A stretch of DNA of 64,000 nucleotides from Hyphococcus sp. GTDB lineage: Bacteria > Pseudomonadota > Alphaproteobacteria > Caulobacterales > Parvularculaceae. The notes under the pieces are model-generated. The model had not been told where the DNA came from. It did not search any database and was given only the letters and a program-made list of their open reading frames with translations. The stretch's first letter is position 1. Each line of letters begins with the position of its first letter. Location: assembly GCA_021776245.1 (NCBI GenBank), contig JAJFGF010000004.1, positions 1 through 64,000 on the forward strand, in the 5' to 3' direction. The position numbers and the translations under genes were made by a program. Positions 9,746 through 20,513 of this stretch are shown here, in pieces.

Positions 9746-9969
9746 GACCAATGCTCCCCTGTTGGCTGGTACAAAAATAGAGTGTTCTCCGGGCTGTGTG
9801 CGAATTCCGTCGCAATTCAGCTTGTGGGATGATATCTCCGGCGTTCGCGCGCGACAACCTGTTTCGGGTTTCAACGGCCGCGCTGTCGATCGCCTTCGGC
9901 AATTATTTGTCGCCCCGGGAGCCGCCACATTCAACTAATTACTGCCCGTTGCGCGTTGTTTTGCCGGCC

Positions 9970-10128
9970 TTAATGCCTGTGCAGCTGAGTGTTCGAAACC
10001 ACCGGCAATAATCGTTCCGCGCGCAGGCGGCGGGCCGGAAACACATCATTCACGGCCCCGGGCGCACGGGAAACCAGCAAGCCGTCCGACATCTCTGGAT
10101 CAATAAAACATCGCTTCGTTCGGCGCCC
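9970..10128 (-). pseudogene. Diverged 3'-end remnant of selD
   Basis: Minus-strand frame: GRRTKRCFIDPEMSDGLLVSRAPGAVNDVF..., colinear with intact SelD LRRTLLTDPQTSGGLLVSCAPDAVDDVL. Confidence 0.7.
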
Positions 10129-10950
10129 TTATCCCGTCGGAATTTTGCCGGGGCAGCGATATGGCGGCAGCGCACCAATGACGGCGTTCTCGGGGTTGAA
10201 CCATTTTTTCTCAAGATCGTCCCAATAGCCGTCGAGATCGCGGGCGATCACCCATTCATTCAACGCTTCGCGCAGATCCTCGCTTTCCGGGTCTACGGCA
10301 AAAGCTTCGATTGTCCGCATCAGGGCGAATTCATGGGGCACGATGAATTTGCGGCGTTTTTCTTTTTTGACCAGGTCCTGATAGGGAGAGAACATGACGG
10401 CGCCGTCAATATCGCCGGCGCGCAGCGCATCAATGATTTTCGCAAATGAGGAAAAGCCCTGCAGGGCTGCGCCGGAAAATTCGCCTGTCGCCACATCGCC
10501 GGAAACGCCGCCCTTCTGATAGCCAATGGAAACATCCTTGCGATTGAGCCCGCGCAGCGTTTTCGCCTTCTTTACCTTGTCCCTTGCGATCACCAGATAA
10601 TATTCGGTGTCGTGATAAGGCAGTGAAAAATCAAGTACCAGCCGGCGCGCCGGTGTATTTGAGTAGCCCGAGGCGATCATGTCCGCTTCGCCTTCAATCA
10701 CGGCATCCGCAAGTTTGCAAAACGGTCGCTCCACATACTCAACCGCAACCCCCAAATGCGCTGCGAGTGCCGTTGTCGAATCGATCTCAAATCCGGTGAG
10801 CGCGCCTGCCGCATCGCTGATTGCGAAGGGCGAAAGGCTGGCGACGGCGACCCGCAACGTCCCACGTTCTTTGATCTCCGCGAGGTCCGCCGCTTCGCCG
10901 GCGGCGGCGAGCGCCATCACACCGGCAAGGCCGGCAATAAGGATTTTCAT
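10129..10950 (-). CDS. Periplasmic solute-binding protein (family 3, amino-acid type)
   Basis: Signal peptide, then IKERGTLRVAVASLSPFAISDAAGALTGFEIDSTTALAAHLGVAVEYV; typical SBP_bac_3 layout. Confidence 0.85.
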   Translation of the reverse strand: MKILIAGLAGVMALAAAGEAADLAEIKERGTLRVAVASLSPFAISDAAGALTGFEIDSTTALAAHLGVAVEYVERPFCKLADAVIEGEADMIASGYSNTPARRLVLDFSLPYHDTEYYLVIARDKVKKAKTLRGLNRKDVSIGYQKGGVSGDVATGEFSGAALQGFSSFAKIIDALRAGDIDGAVMFSPYQDLVKKEKRRKFIVPHEFALMRTIEAFAVDPESEDLREALNEWVIARDLDGYWDDLEKKWFNPENAVIGALPPYRCPGKIPTG

Positions 10951-11046
10951 ATGGGGGACTCCCTTGGCGACAGATTCGCTTCCGCGAGTGTAGCCCGGGC
11001 GCCGCCGAAGGAAAGCGCACTGGCGGTTTTGATAGGCAAAAGCAGC

Positions 11047-12114
11047 TTATTCGACCCGCACCCTCGCCTCGCCCGCTTCGACCCGTCCGATTACCGCAGC
11101 GCCGGCATGGCCGTGCGCTGCGAAAATGCTCAATACGTCATCAACCGCATCAGGCGCGCAGGAAACAAGAAGGCCGCCTGAGGTTTGCGGATCGGTCAGA
11201 AGCGTGCGGCGCAGATCAGTCCAGCCCGCCGGCGCATCGATCAAATGCGAAACGGCTCTCCAGTTGCGTCCGGAGGCGCCGGTTTTGACGCCGGCTTCCG
11301 CCAGAGCGCGCGCGTTTTCAAATATGGGGATAGCGGCATCATCAAGGACAGCGCTAACACCACTCGCGCGGCAAATTTCCGAAAGATGCCCGAGCAGACC
11401 GAAGCCGGTGACGTCGGTTATCGCGTTGACGCCGCCAAGCGCCGCCAGCTCTGTTCCGGGAATATTGAGCCGCGTCGTTGAGGCGATCATTTCAGCGTAT
11501 CCGGCCTCATCGAGGCGCTCCTGTTTGAGCGCCGCGCTGTAAATGCCAATGCCGAGGGGTTTGCCGAGAATTAAGACATCGCCGTCCAGCGCGCCGTCAT
11601 TGCGCAGGATTTTGTCGGGATGGGCTAGCCCCAGGGCGACGACGCCGTAAATCGGCTCCGCTGAGTCGATCGAATGGCCGCCTGCAACGGGCGCGCCCGC
11701 CTGTTCGCAAACAGATGCGCCGCCCGAAAGGATTTTGCGGATTGTTGCCGGCGTCATTTTCTCGATGGGCATGCCAACAATCGCCAGCGCAAAAATCGGC
11801 CGCCCGCCCATGGCATAGACATCCGACAAGGCGTTGGTCGCCGCAATGCGCCCGAATTCGAACGGATCATCGACAATCGGCATGAAGAAATCCGTTGTCG
11901 CGATCAGCGCAATATCGTCTGAAATCTGATAAACCGCCGCATCATCGCTGGTTGAGGCATCGACCAGCAAAGCGCGGTGAGCGCCCGCCAGGGGCATATC
12001 GCTTAAGATGTCCTGCAACACATCAGGGGCTATTTTACAGCCGCAGCCGCCGCCATGAGCAAGCGATGTGAGCCTCGGCTCTCGGCGCGGTTCGTCGGTT
12101 GGACCAGCGGTCAA
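11047..12114 (-). CDS. selD: Selenide, water dikinase
   Basis: LTSLAHGGGCGCKIAPDVL, LIATTDFFMPIVDDPFEFGRIAATNALSDVYAMGGRPIFALAIVGMP, ITDVTGFGLLGH, TDPQTSGGLL. Confidence 0.97.
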   Translation of the reverse strand: MTAGPTDEPRREPRLTSLAHGGGCGCKIAPDVLQDILSDMPLAGAHRALLVDASTSDDAAVYQISDDIALIATTDFFMPIVDDPFEFGRIAATNALSDVYAMGGRPIFALAIVGMPIEKMTPATIRKILSGGASVCEQAGAPVAGGHSIDSAEPIYGVVALGLAHPDKILRNDGALDGDVLILGKPLGIGIYSAALKQERLDEAGYAEMIASTTRLNIPGTELAALGGVNAITDVTGFGLLGHLSEICRASGVSAVLDDAAIPIFENARALAEAGVKTGASGRNWRAVSHLIDAPAGWTDLRRTLLTDPQTSGGLLVSCAPDAVDDVLSIFAAHGHAGAAVIGRVEAGEARVRVE

Positions 12115-12215
12115 GCAAATCTCCTGAATGCACGGCGCGGCCTTGCGCCGCCCGGTACACCTTCTAAAACATCAGGCCTTCAAATTGAAAGGCGCAATCG
12201 GAAAATGCCGCCGCG

Positions 12216-13277
12216 ATGATTGACGAAGTTCCCGACACCGAGGTCACAACCTTGGCCCGTTATGACGAAATCATCGACGTACGCTCGCCTGGCGAATTTG
12301 CCGAAGATCGCCTGCCCGGCGCCGTCAATCTGCCGGTGCTTTCCGACGCGGAACGCGCAGAAGTCGGCGCGATCTATAAACAGGAGTCAAAATTTATCGC
12401 GCGCCGCGTTGGAGCGGCTTATGTGGCGCGCAATGTCGCGCATCATCTTGAAACGGCGCTGGCGGGCAAGCCTGCCGGGTACCGTCCGCTTCTTTATTGC
12501 TGGCGCGGCGGCATGCGCTCCGGCGCCATGGCGACAGTGCTTGCGCAGGTCGGCTGGCGCACCGGCGTCGTTAAGGGCGGCTATAAAACCTGGCGCCGCT
12601 GCGTTGTTGACGGCCTCCGCGACAACGATGCGCCGATCAATATCATCTTGCTCGACGGCCAGACGGGGACAGCGAAATCCGAGATACTCGGGCGCCTTGC
12701 CGCACTCGGCGTTCAGACCCTTGACCTGGAAGCGCTCGCGGCGCATCGCGGCTCCGTGTTCGGCGCCCTGAGCGCCAAGGCACAGCCATGCCAGAAGTTT
12801 TTTGAATCACAACTTTGGAACGCTTTGCGCGCATTTGATCGGAACCGCCCGATTTTGGTCGAAGCAGAATCAAATCGTATCGGCCGCTGTGAACTTCCCC
12901 GGCGCCTGTGGCAGGCGATGCTTGCCGCACCGCACATTGTTGTGCGCAGCGACGCAAAGACGCGCGCTGACTATCTGGTTCATGCCTATGCGGACATCAC
13001 GCAGGATAATGCCGTGATTAATGCGGCGATTGACCGCCTCGCGCCATACCAAAGTAAGGAACAGCTCGCGCTTTGGCGAAATATGGCCGGCGCCGCAGAA
13101 TTCACCGCCCTCGCCGCCAGCCTGATGCGCGATCATTACGATCCGCTTTATGATCGCAGCCGCGCCCGCCGGGCGAACAAGACCCTCGCTGAATTTTCCC
13201 TCGGCGGTCTGGACAGCCCGGGCATTAAAGCTGCTGCGGAAAAAATTCGCGGCGTTGTTGAACGACAAGCGCGTTAG
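12216..13277 (+). CDS. mnmH: tRNA 2-selenouridine synthase
   Basis: Rhodanese-like N-terminus (EIIDVRSPGEFAEDRLPGAVNLPVL, YCWRGGMRSGAMATVL) plus P-loop LLDGQTGTAKSEIL; divergent from selD. Confidence 0.95.
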   Translation: MIDEVPDTEVTTLARYDEIIDVRSPGEFAEDRLPGAVNLPVLSDAERAEVGAIYKQESKFIARRVGAAYVARNVAHHLETALAGKPAGYRPLLYCWRGGMRSGAMATVLAQVGWRTGVVKGGYKTWRRCVVDGLRDNDAPINIILLDGQTGTAKSEILGRLAALGVQTLDLEALAAHRGSVFGALSAKAQPCQKFFESQLWNALRAFDRNRPILVEAESNRIGRCELPRRLWQAMLAAPHIVVRSDAKTRADYLVHAYADITQDNAVINAAIDRLAPYQSKEQLALWRNMAGAAEFTALAASLMRDHYDPLYDRSRARRANKTLAEFSLGGLDSPGIKAAAEKIRGVVERQAR

Positions 13278-13385
13278 GCGCCGCTGCACCTTATTTACGC
13301 GACTGCCGGAAATGATTGCGCCGACCCGCCCGCCGGTTCACTCTCTCTTCAGCCAACACCCAGCAATTGAGACAGGAGCCTGCTT

Positions 13386-14573
13386 ATGACTGCACCCAAT
13401 CATTCCGGCAAGGAATTTGACATCATCGTTTATGGCGCAAGCGGTTTTACCGGGCGGTTGGTTGCTGAATATCTCGCGAACCAATATCGCGATGACAAGG
13501 ATCTCAAATGGGCGATGGCGGGCCGAAACGCTGAAAAGCTCGCCGCTGTACGCGATGAAATCGGCGCGCCGCCATCGACGCCGCTGGTCACCGCCGATGC
13601 GTCGAACCCGGCGTCACTTGATGCAATGGTGCGGCGCGCCAAGGTCATTTTAACGACCGTCGGCCCCTACCAGATTTACGGCAATGAGCTGGTTGCCGCC
13701 TGCGCGAAGGCCGGGACTGATTATGTAGACCTTTGCGGCGAACCCGCCTGGATGCGCCAGGTGATCGATGCTCATGAGGAAACTGCAAAAAAATCCGGCG
13801 CCCGGATTGTTTTATCTTGCGGCTTTGACTCCATTCCCTTCGATCTTGGCGTCTTGTTTCTGCAAGATGCGGCAAAAGAAAAATTCGGCAAGCCCTGCAC
13901 TGAGGTCAAAGGACGTGTACGGAAGATGAAAGGAACGTTCTCAGGCGGTACGGCGGCGAGTCTCAAAGCGACAATGGCGGCGGCATTCAAGGATCCGAGG
14001 GTTATCGAGCTTTTAAAAAGCCCCTTTGCTTTAACGCCGGGCTTTGAAGGCCCGCGACAGCCCAGCGGGTCAAAACCGCAATTTGATGAAACAATTGACG
14101 CCTGGGTTGCGCCTTTCGTCATGGCGGCGATCAACACCAAAAACATTCATCGTTCAAACTTTCTGATGAACCATGCCTATGGCGAAGATTTTCTCTATTC
14201 GGAAATGATGGTCACAGGCAGCGGCGAAGCCGGCGAAAAAGCTGCTGCTGCCGTCGCGGGCGACAATTCGTTAATGAGTGAAGACGGGCCGAAACCAGGC
14301 GAAGGTCCGTCGAAAGAAGAACGCGAAGCCGGCTATTACGACGTTTTGTTTGTCGGGCTGACCGGCGGCGGCGATGAAATTCGCGTCGGCGTTACCGGCG
14401 ACAAGGACCCGGGCTATGGCTCGACCTCGAAAATGATCACAGAAAGCGCCGTCTGTCTCATACGCGAGGGCGCCGACACACAAGGTGGCGTGTGGACTAC
14501 GGCGCCGGCCATGGGGGCGGCCCTGATTGACCGGTTGACCGCCAATGCGGGTTTGACATTTACCGTGGAATAA
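13386..14573 (+). CDS. Saccharopine dehydrogenase-like / trans-acting enoyl reductase family protein
   Basis: FDIIVYGASGFTGRLVAEYLANQY, GPYQIYGNELVAACAKAGTDYVDLCGEPAWM. Confidence 0.88.
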   Translation: MTAPNHSGKEFDIIVYGASGFTGRLVAEYLANQYRDDKDLKWAMAGRNAEKLAAVRDEIGAPPSTPLVTADASNPASLDAMVRRAKVILTTVGPYQIYGNELVAACAKAGTDYVDLCGEPAWMRQVIDAHEETAKKSGARIVLSCGFDSIPFDLGVLFLQDAAKEKFGKPCTEVKGRVRKMKGTFSGGTAASLKATMAAAFKDPRVIELLKSPFALTPGFEGPRQPSGSKPQFDETIDAWVAPFVMAAINTKNIHRSNFLMNHAYGEDFLYSEMMVTGSGEAGEKAAAAVAGDNSLMSEDGPKPGEGPSKEEREAGYYDVLFVGLTGGGDEIRVGVTGDKDPGYGSTSKMITESAVCLIREGADTQGGVWTTAPAMGAALIDRLTANAGLTFTVE

Positions 14574-14624
14574 TCGGCGCCGGGATGGCATAATCATTTG
14601 CGCAAGCAACAAGGGATCTCGACC

Positions 14625-15047
14625 ATGCGGGCGATCATTATTGCTTATTTCATATTAAGCGCGTTCCTCATGCTGCCGGCGACGGCGCAGGACAGCGATG
14701 AAATGGACGTTGGCGTTGAACGCAATTACTGCACACAACAGGGTCCATTCTTTTTGCGCTTTGATCCAGACAAGGCCGCCGGCGTATTCGCAATTCTGCC
14801 GAACAATGATCTCGGCGCCGTGGTCGGCGCATTGGCCGACCGCACGCTTACCGGCGAGTGGATTGAGACCGACGATAGTAAGGGCGCGATCCGAATCGTC
14901 TTTTCTGAAGACTGGTCGTCATTCGAAGCGGCCTACACAATCGCCCCGGACAACGATAATTGGCGCGAAGGCTGGACCGGCTATTTGCCGCCCGCAGGCG
15001 ATCCCTCAAGTTTTGATATTGGCGGTGAAACCTTCCTGTGCCGGTGA
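14625..15047 (+). CDS. Hypothetical exported protein
   Basis: Signal peptide MRAIIIAYFILSAFLMLPATAQ. Confidence 0.55.
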   Translation: MRAIIIAYFILSAFLMLPATAQDSDEMDVGVERNYCTQQGPFFLRFDPDKAAGVFAILPNNDLGAVVGALADRTLTGEWIETDDSKGAIRIVFSEDWSSFEAAYTIAPDNDNWREGWTGYLPPAGDPSSFDIGGETFLCR

Positions 15048-15094
15048 CCCTCTGACGCCATTGCGATGAGAACAACCTCGCGCTAGCAAGCACC

Positions 15095-15847
15095 ATGGCA
15101 CAGAATGACTTGATCCCCGACCTTACCGGCAAAACCGCGCTTGTCACCGGCGCATCGCGCGGCATTGGCCGCGCCATGGCGCTTGCCCTTGCAAAAGCCG
15201 GCGCTCACGTGCTGGCGCTTGCGCGCACCAGCGGCGGCCTCGAAGAACTCGACGACGACATTAAAGCCGCTGGCGGCCAGACGTCGCTGATCCCGATGGA
15301 TTTAACCGAAGGCGACAGTATTGAGCGTTTGGCTGGCGCGCTATCGAAACGATTCGAAAAGCTCGATATCCTGTTTGCAAATGCAGCGATGCTTGGCGAG
15401 CTGGCCCCCCTGCCCGACATTGCGCCAAGAGCCTGGAACGCAACGCTTGACTTAAACGTCACGGCAAACTGGCGCTTGATCCGCGCCCTCGATCCGATGC
15501 TGCGCAAATCTGGCGACGCTCATGTTGTTTTCATGACGTCGCGCGTTGGCGGGGAATTGGCGCGACCTTTCTGGGGCGCTTATGCGGTTTCAAAGGCGGC
15601 GCTTGAAATGCTCGCAAAAACCTATGCCGAAGAAACCAAAAACGCCGGCATTTCGGTCGCGATTATCGATCCCGGCGCCATGCGCACGAATATGCGCGCC
15701 GAGGCCATGCCGGGCGAAGATCCGGAAAGTCTGCCGCCGCCTGAAGCCCTGACGCCAATGTTTTATGAGGCGATCACCGCAAAAACCGACGGCGTGTTGC
15801 GCCTGGCCTTTCGGGATTGGCGTGGTGCAAAAAAGATTGACGCTTGA
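15095..15847 (+). CDS. Short-chain dehydrogenase/reductase
   Basis: GKTALVTGASRGIGRAMALAL; YAVSKAALEML. Confidence 0.93.
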   Translation: MAQNDLIPDLTGKTALVTGASRGIGRAMALALAKAGAHVLALARTSGGLEELDDDIKAAGGQTSLIPMDLTEGDSIERLAGALSKRFEKLDILFANAAMLGELAPLPDIAPRAWNATLDLNVTANWRLIRALDPMLRKSGDAHVVFMTSRVGGELARPFWGAYAVSKAALEMLAKTYAEETKNAGISVAIIDPGAMRTNMRAEAMPGEDPESLPPPEALTPMFYEAITAKTDGVLRLAFRDWRGAKKIDA

Positions 15848-15990
15848 GAAGCAGTTCTTCGTCAAAAATAGGTTATTTGAAACTCAGTTCCTTGTAAGAA
15901 CATCAAAGGCATCTATTTGTACCTATGTCCAAACGCATGGGCGACCATCAAATCGCGCGTCACACTTTTTAGAAGCAGGTCGAAAGCGAC

Positions 15991-16794
15991 ATGATACCGA
16001 AGATCATTGGCCGCGGCGTCGATATTTATTTTAGAAAAACATTCTCCAGCCGCGCCCCGCCGCCAATATTGGAAACCTATGGCGAGACGACAGAACGGCA
16101 ACTCAAGACATTCGTTTATCCACATGAAGATGATGAACAGAATGCGCCCGTGCTGGCGCTGCTTTTTGGCGGCGGTTGGCACCATGGCAATCCCTGGCAA
16201 CTTGCAGCTATCGCCAGAGATCTTTCACGCAAAGGCATAACGGTTTATTTGCCGGAATATCGTGTTGCGGCGTGGGACAAAGTTTCGGTGGCGGATGCAT
16301 TGTCTGACGCAAGTCAATTCTTCCATTGGATGGCCGACCGCCACACTGCCAATCCAATTTTTTTCGGTGGGAGCAGTGCGGGCGGTTTTCTCGCAGCAAA
16401 CATCGCCTTGACTGCAACCCGAAAGCCTTCAGGCTTAGTGCTGCTTAACCCGGCGCTCAATTTGAAGCGTGAGCGCATTACCCGGTTTTGGCCGATGCTT
16501 GAGCAGCCGCACGGTTTTGGTATCGAAGAACTATTGGCATTGGATCCAATAGACAAATGCTCCCATAACGCGCCGCCCACGATCATTCTTCATGGCAGTC
16601 GCGATCCAATCATTCCATTAAGTTGGGTTGAGGCCTACGCGACGCAAGCGAGACGTAGCGGCGGCGACTGCCGCGTTATGTCTTTTAAAGGCTACAGCCA
16701 CGGTTTTGTGAACCAGGCGCTATTTCCAAAAGCACACGCCCGCGCCGTCCAAGCGATTATGGAATTCATTACCCATACCGTCGACGCGAAGTAA
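15991..16794 (+). CDS. Alpha/beta hydrolase
   Basis: LLFGGGWHHGN oxyanion motif, FFGGSSAGG nucleophile elbow. Confidence 0.85.
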   Translation: MIPKIIGRGVDIYFRKTFSSRAPPPILETYGETTERQLKTFVYPHEDDEQNAPVLALLFGGGWHHGNPWQLAAIARDLSRKGITVYLPEYRVAAWDKVSVADALSDASQFFHWMADRHTANPIFFGGSSAGGFLAANIALTATRKPSGLVLLNPALNLKRERITRFWPMLEQPHGFGIEELLALDPIDKCSHNAPPTIILHGSRDPIIPLSWVEAYATQARRSGGDCRVMSFKGYSHGFVNQALFPKAHARAVQAIMEFITHTVDAK

Positions 16795-16847
16795 CGGCTT
16801 TGCGCCAATAACCGCCAATCTCATGCGACCTGGTCAGGTAACCCGCT

Positions 16848-18218
16848 TTAAGTCTTATCTTTCACATATGGATTATCCGGCTTTTTCAAAATCAACCGGA
16901 TCGGCACCGCTTTGATGCCGAAGGCGTCGCGGATGCCGTTAACGAGATACCGTTTATAGGCTGTCGGCAAATCTTCCGCCCGCGTACATTGCGCGACAAA
17001 TGTCGGCGGCCGGGTTTTGGTCTGGGCGATGTAACGGATTTTAATGCGCTGCCCGGAAACCGCGGGCGGCGCGTGGCGGGCGATCGCATCATGCAGCCAG
17101 TCATTCAGGTCCGACGTCTTTACGCGCGCATTCCAGTCTACATAAACCTTTGTCACCGCCGGCATCAGTTTGTTTACGCCAACGCCGGTTAACGCCGACA
17201 ATGGGACGATGGGCACGTCCGGCGCCTGAGATAAAAGCCGCGCGGCTTTTTCGGTGATTTTCCGCAGCGCTGCATCGCGATCTTCAACTTCGTCCCATTT
17301 ATTGACGGCAATCACCAGCGCCCGGCCTTCGCGCAGCGCCAGATCGGCAATCTGCAGATCCTGTTTTTCGAACGGCGTTTCCGCTTCGGTTAACAGCACA
17401 ACGACTTCGGCAAACTGGATCGCGCGCAGGCTGTCGCCGACAGAAAGCTTTTCAAGCTTTGACTGAACCTTTGCTTTTTTGCGCATGCCTGCGGTGTCGA
17501 AAAGCTTAATCGGCCATTCGCGCTCAGTGCTGCGCCAGCGCCATTCGACGGAAATTGCATCGCGCGTGATGCCCGCCTCGGGCCCTGTGAGCAGGCGATC
17601 TTCGCCGATCAGGCGGTTTACCAGCGTCGATTTCCCGGCATTTGGCCGCCCGACGATGGCGACCCGCAAGGGTTTTAAAGGGCTGTCCCATTCGAGCGCT
17701 TCATCATCATCGGCCTCTTGAAATTCTGTGACAAACGGCTCGATCGCGCTATAAAGCTCGCCCATGCCTTCGCCATGTTCGCCGGATATTGCGACAGGTT
17801 CGCCAAGCCCCAGTTCATAAGCATCGTAAACACCAGCATCGCTCGCTTTACTCTCAGACTTGTTCGCGAGAAGCACCACAGGTTTACCGCTGGCGCGCAA
17901 AATCTGTGCAAATGTCCGGTCGAGCGGCGTAACCCCTGCCCGCGCATCGATGATCAAAAGACAGATCGCAGATTCCGCAACAGCCATATCCGTTTGCAGG
18001 CGCATCCGCCCTTCCAGCGCCGCTTCAGGCGCCTCTTCCAGTCCGGGCGTATCGATTGCAATGAAAGTGAGATCGCCGAGTTTCGCCGTTCCTTCACGCC
18101 GGTCGCGGGTGACGCCGGGCGTGTCATCCACAAGCGCAAGCTTTTTGCCGACAAGCCGATTGAACAGCGTCGACTTTCCGACATTAGGCCGGCCGACAAG
18201 GGCGACTTTGACAGACAT
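16848..18218 (-). CDS. der: Ribosome biogenesis GTPase Der/EngA
   Basis: Two GTPase domains: [18 protein letters not shown] and [30 protein letters not shown] motifs. Confidence 0.98.
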   Translation of the reverse strand: MSVKVALVGRPNVGKSTLFNRLVGKKLALVDDTPGVTRDRREGTAKLGDLTFIAIDTPGLEEAPEAALEGRMRLQTDMAVAESAICLLIIDARAGVTPLDRTFAQILRASGKPVVLLANKSESKASDAGVYDAYELGLGEPVAISGEHGEGMGELYSAIEPFVTEFQEADDDEALEWDSPLKPLRVAIVGRPNAGKSTLVNRLIGEDRLLTGPEAGITRDAISVEWRWRSTEREWPIKLFDTAGMRKKAKVQSKLEKLSVGDSLRAIQFAEVVVLLTEAETPFEKQDLQIADLALREGRALVIAVNKWDEVEDRDAALRKITEKAARLLSQAPDVPIVPLSALTGVGVNKLMPAVTKVYVDWNARVKTSDLNDWLHDAIARHAPPAVSGQRIKIRYIAQTKTRPPTFVAQCTRAEDLPTAYKRYLVNGIRDAFGIKAVPIRLILKKPDNPYVKDKT

Positions 18219-18245
18219 CGGCTTTGCAGGCGATGCACATGCGCA

Positions 18246-19661
18246 TCAGCGCATAGCAATCAGCTTGCCCTCTTCGGTAAGAATGTAAATTTTCTCGTTC
18301 GCGACGATCGGCGCGACAACCGACCCGTTTTCAATTTCTTTTGTTGTAACGACCTCACCGGTTTCCGGCGATACCTTGACGACTTCGCCATCGCTTGAAA
18401 CCAGCACCAGATGATCGCCTGCGAGAACCGGTCCGGACCAGGCAATTCGGCCTTTTTTCTTCTTTTCTTTTTTATAACGTTTTAGCTGCGATACCCAGAT
18501 GATGCCGCCATCTGTGCGCGATACGCAAGCCAGTTCGCCTTCGATGGAAACAATGAATATATAGTCGCCGGCCACCCAGGGCATTTGCAGGCTGGCGATG
18601 GAGGTTTCCCAAACCGATCGGCCCGTACGAATGTCAATCGCCGCAAACCGGCCGCCATGGCTGACGACATAAACAAGACCGCGATCGATCACCGGGCTTC
18701 CGGCGATGTCGTTAAGCGATGAAAGCGCCGTCAGCCGCGCCTGACGCACCAGTGTTTCATTCCAAACCGCCCGGCCATTATCCGTAATAAAGGCGACCAG
18801 CTCGCCCGAGGAAAACGGCGCGACAACAAGATCGCCCGAGGCTGCCGGACTGGCGGAAGAAAGAAAGCGCGCGGATTCTTCAAATGACTGAAACGTCCAC
18901 TCTTTCTTGCCGGTCTCTTGATTGAGCGCCACAAATTCATTGGTGTTCGTGGTAAAATAGACATTGCCGCGATAGGCCGTCGGCGGCGTGCGCACTGCCG
19001 ATTCTGTTTTCGTCCGCCACAATTCTTCGCCCGACATAGCATCAAGGGCGGCGACAAATCCAAAACCGGAAGTTACGAAAACGCGCCCCTCGTCAAACGC
19101 GACGCCGCCGCCAAATCCAATTTCCTTTGGTTTTGGGCCGCGAAAAATTTCACGCACACGGAACCGTTGCTCGATGTCCGGCGCCAATTCGGTGCGCCAG
19201 ACCAGCTCGCCGCTGGCGCTGTTAAAAGCTGAAACCTGCGCAGCTGCATCAAGAACAAAAATGCGATCGCCAACAACAATTGGCGGTGACGTCAGCCGCG
19301 CCCGCCGCGATGACGCTTTGCCGATATCGACTTTCCAATCGATCTCCAATTCAGCCGTCGCGCCCAGATGGTGCAACGTGTGATCGGCTTCGCCGCCCGG
19401 CTGCGGCCAGGACGGATTGATATAGGAGGGCGGAACAGTGACGGCGGCGCCGACATAGCGCGGGTCCGGTGAAAGCTGCTCTTCCAGCGCGAGGATCGAA
19501 ATGCGGTCTTCCTCTTCCGGCGCATTTTCTTCGCCCTTGTCGTCATCGCCGGAAAACAGGCCGGTAATCGGATTGGATGAGCAGGCCGCCGCTGCTAACG
19601 CAAAAAGCGACATCACGGCGAATAATCTAAATTGACCAGCCAGGGCGGGAATAGTTTTCAT
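18246..19661 (-). CDS. bamB: BamB-like outer membrane assembly lipoprotein (PQQ/beta-propeller repeats)
   Basis: Lipobox (LAAAACSS), repeated propeller blades with GxxxW patterns; adjacent to der. Confidence 0.88.
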   Translation of the reverse strand: MKTIPALAGQFRLFAVMSLFALAAAACSSNPITGLFSGDDDKGEENAPEEEDRISILALEEQLSPDPRYVGAAVTVPPSYINPSWPQPGGEADHTLHHLGATAELEIDWKVDIGKASSRRARLTSPPIVVGDRIFVLDAAAQVSAFNSASGELVWRTELAPDIEQRFRVREIFRGPKPKEIGFGGGVAFDEGRVFVTSGFGFVAALDAMSGEELWRTKTESAVRTPPTAYRGNVYFTTNTNEFVALNQETGKKEWTFQSFEESARFLSSASPAASGDLVVAPFSSGELVAFITDNGRAVWNETLVRQARLTALSSLNDIAGSPVIDRGLVYVVSHGGRFAAIDIRTGRSVWETSIASLQMPWVAGDYIFIVSIEGELACVSRTDGGIIWVSQLKRYKKEKKKKGRIAWSGPVLAGDHLVLVSSDGEVVKVSPETGEVVTTKEIENGSVVAPIVANEKIYILTEEGKLIAMR

Positions 19662-19664
19662 AAT

Positions 19665-20513
19665 CTACTCGGTTTCGCTTTCGGCTTCGACGACATCGCT
19701 TTGTGACGCGCCTTCGGTTTCCGTTTCGCCTTCGTCATGTTCACCATGGTCTTCAGGGTGATCAACAGCAGGTGTTTCACGCTCACCGCCGCCGGCTTCA
19801 ACCGCAGCGCCAATCGCGCCAATCAGATCCTCAACCCGCGCTTCGCCGGTAATGTTGATGCCGGCTTTGCCCGATGCGGCAAGCGCTGCAAAATCTTCAG
19901 CGCGTGTTCGCACCGGTTCCGGCGCCGCGGTATCGATCGACAATTGGCGAAACATCGAAAGCGCCGTTTCATAATCCTTGGCGCCAAGCGCTGCGAGGGC
20001 CGAGATTTCACGCGCATAAACGCCAAAGGCGCTGGTTGCCTCCGGCAGATCGCCGAGATCGTCTAGCACCATCTCCCGGCCGTCCGACAACGACAGATAA
20101 GCGGCGCGAAGGCGCGCCAGTTCGCGCACCCGTTTGGCGGTCGATCCTTTATTGTAGATCGCCCGATAGATCTCGATGGCTTTCAACCGCTCACCGCCGC
20201 GCGCAAAGGAAGCCGCGCGATGAAACTGGGCAAGCACGCCATAGCCGCCGTTCTCTTCGGCGAGCGCCGCAAGAGCGGTGCGGCCTTCATCTTGTTCGTC
20301 AGCAAGGAGTTCCACGGCGCCACGAAATTCAAGCGCCTGTTTTTCGGCGGCGGCAGTCTTTTGGGCATTCCAGAACCCCCATCCCGCCACCCCAAGGACG
20401 ATTGAAAGCCCCCCGGCGATGACCAACGGGCCGTACTGACGGAACATCTCCCACTGGCGTTCTTCGGCCAGTTCCTGATCGACTTCTCTTAGAGCGCTGT
20501 CTTCGTTCGCCAC
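19665..20513 (-). CDS. TPR-type membrane protein (YfgM-like), upstream of bamB
   Basis: Single TM segment near N-terminus, tetratricopeptide-like repeats, acidic C-terminus; typical der-bamB-TPR order. Confidence 0.75.
   Translation of the reverse strand: MANEDSALREVDQELAEERQWEMFRQYGPLVIAGGLSIVLGVAGWGFWNAQKTAAAEKQALEFRGAVELLADEQDEGRTALAALAEENGGYGVLAQFHRAASFARGGERLKAIEIYRAIYNKGSTAKRVRELARLRAAYLSLSDGREMVLDDLGDLPEATSAFGVYAREISALAALGAKDYETALSMFRQLSIDTAAPEPVRTRAEDFAALAASGKAGINITGEARVEDLIGAIGAAVEAGGGERETPAVDHPEDHGEHDEGETETEGASQSDVVEAESETE

Noticed and set aside
11047-12114. Possible selenocysteine in SelD
   Set aside because: The active-site region reads GGGCGCK with cysteines and no in-frame TGA.
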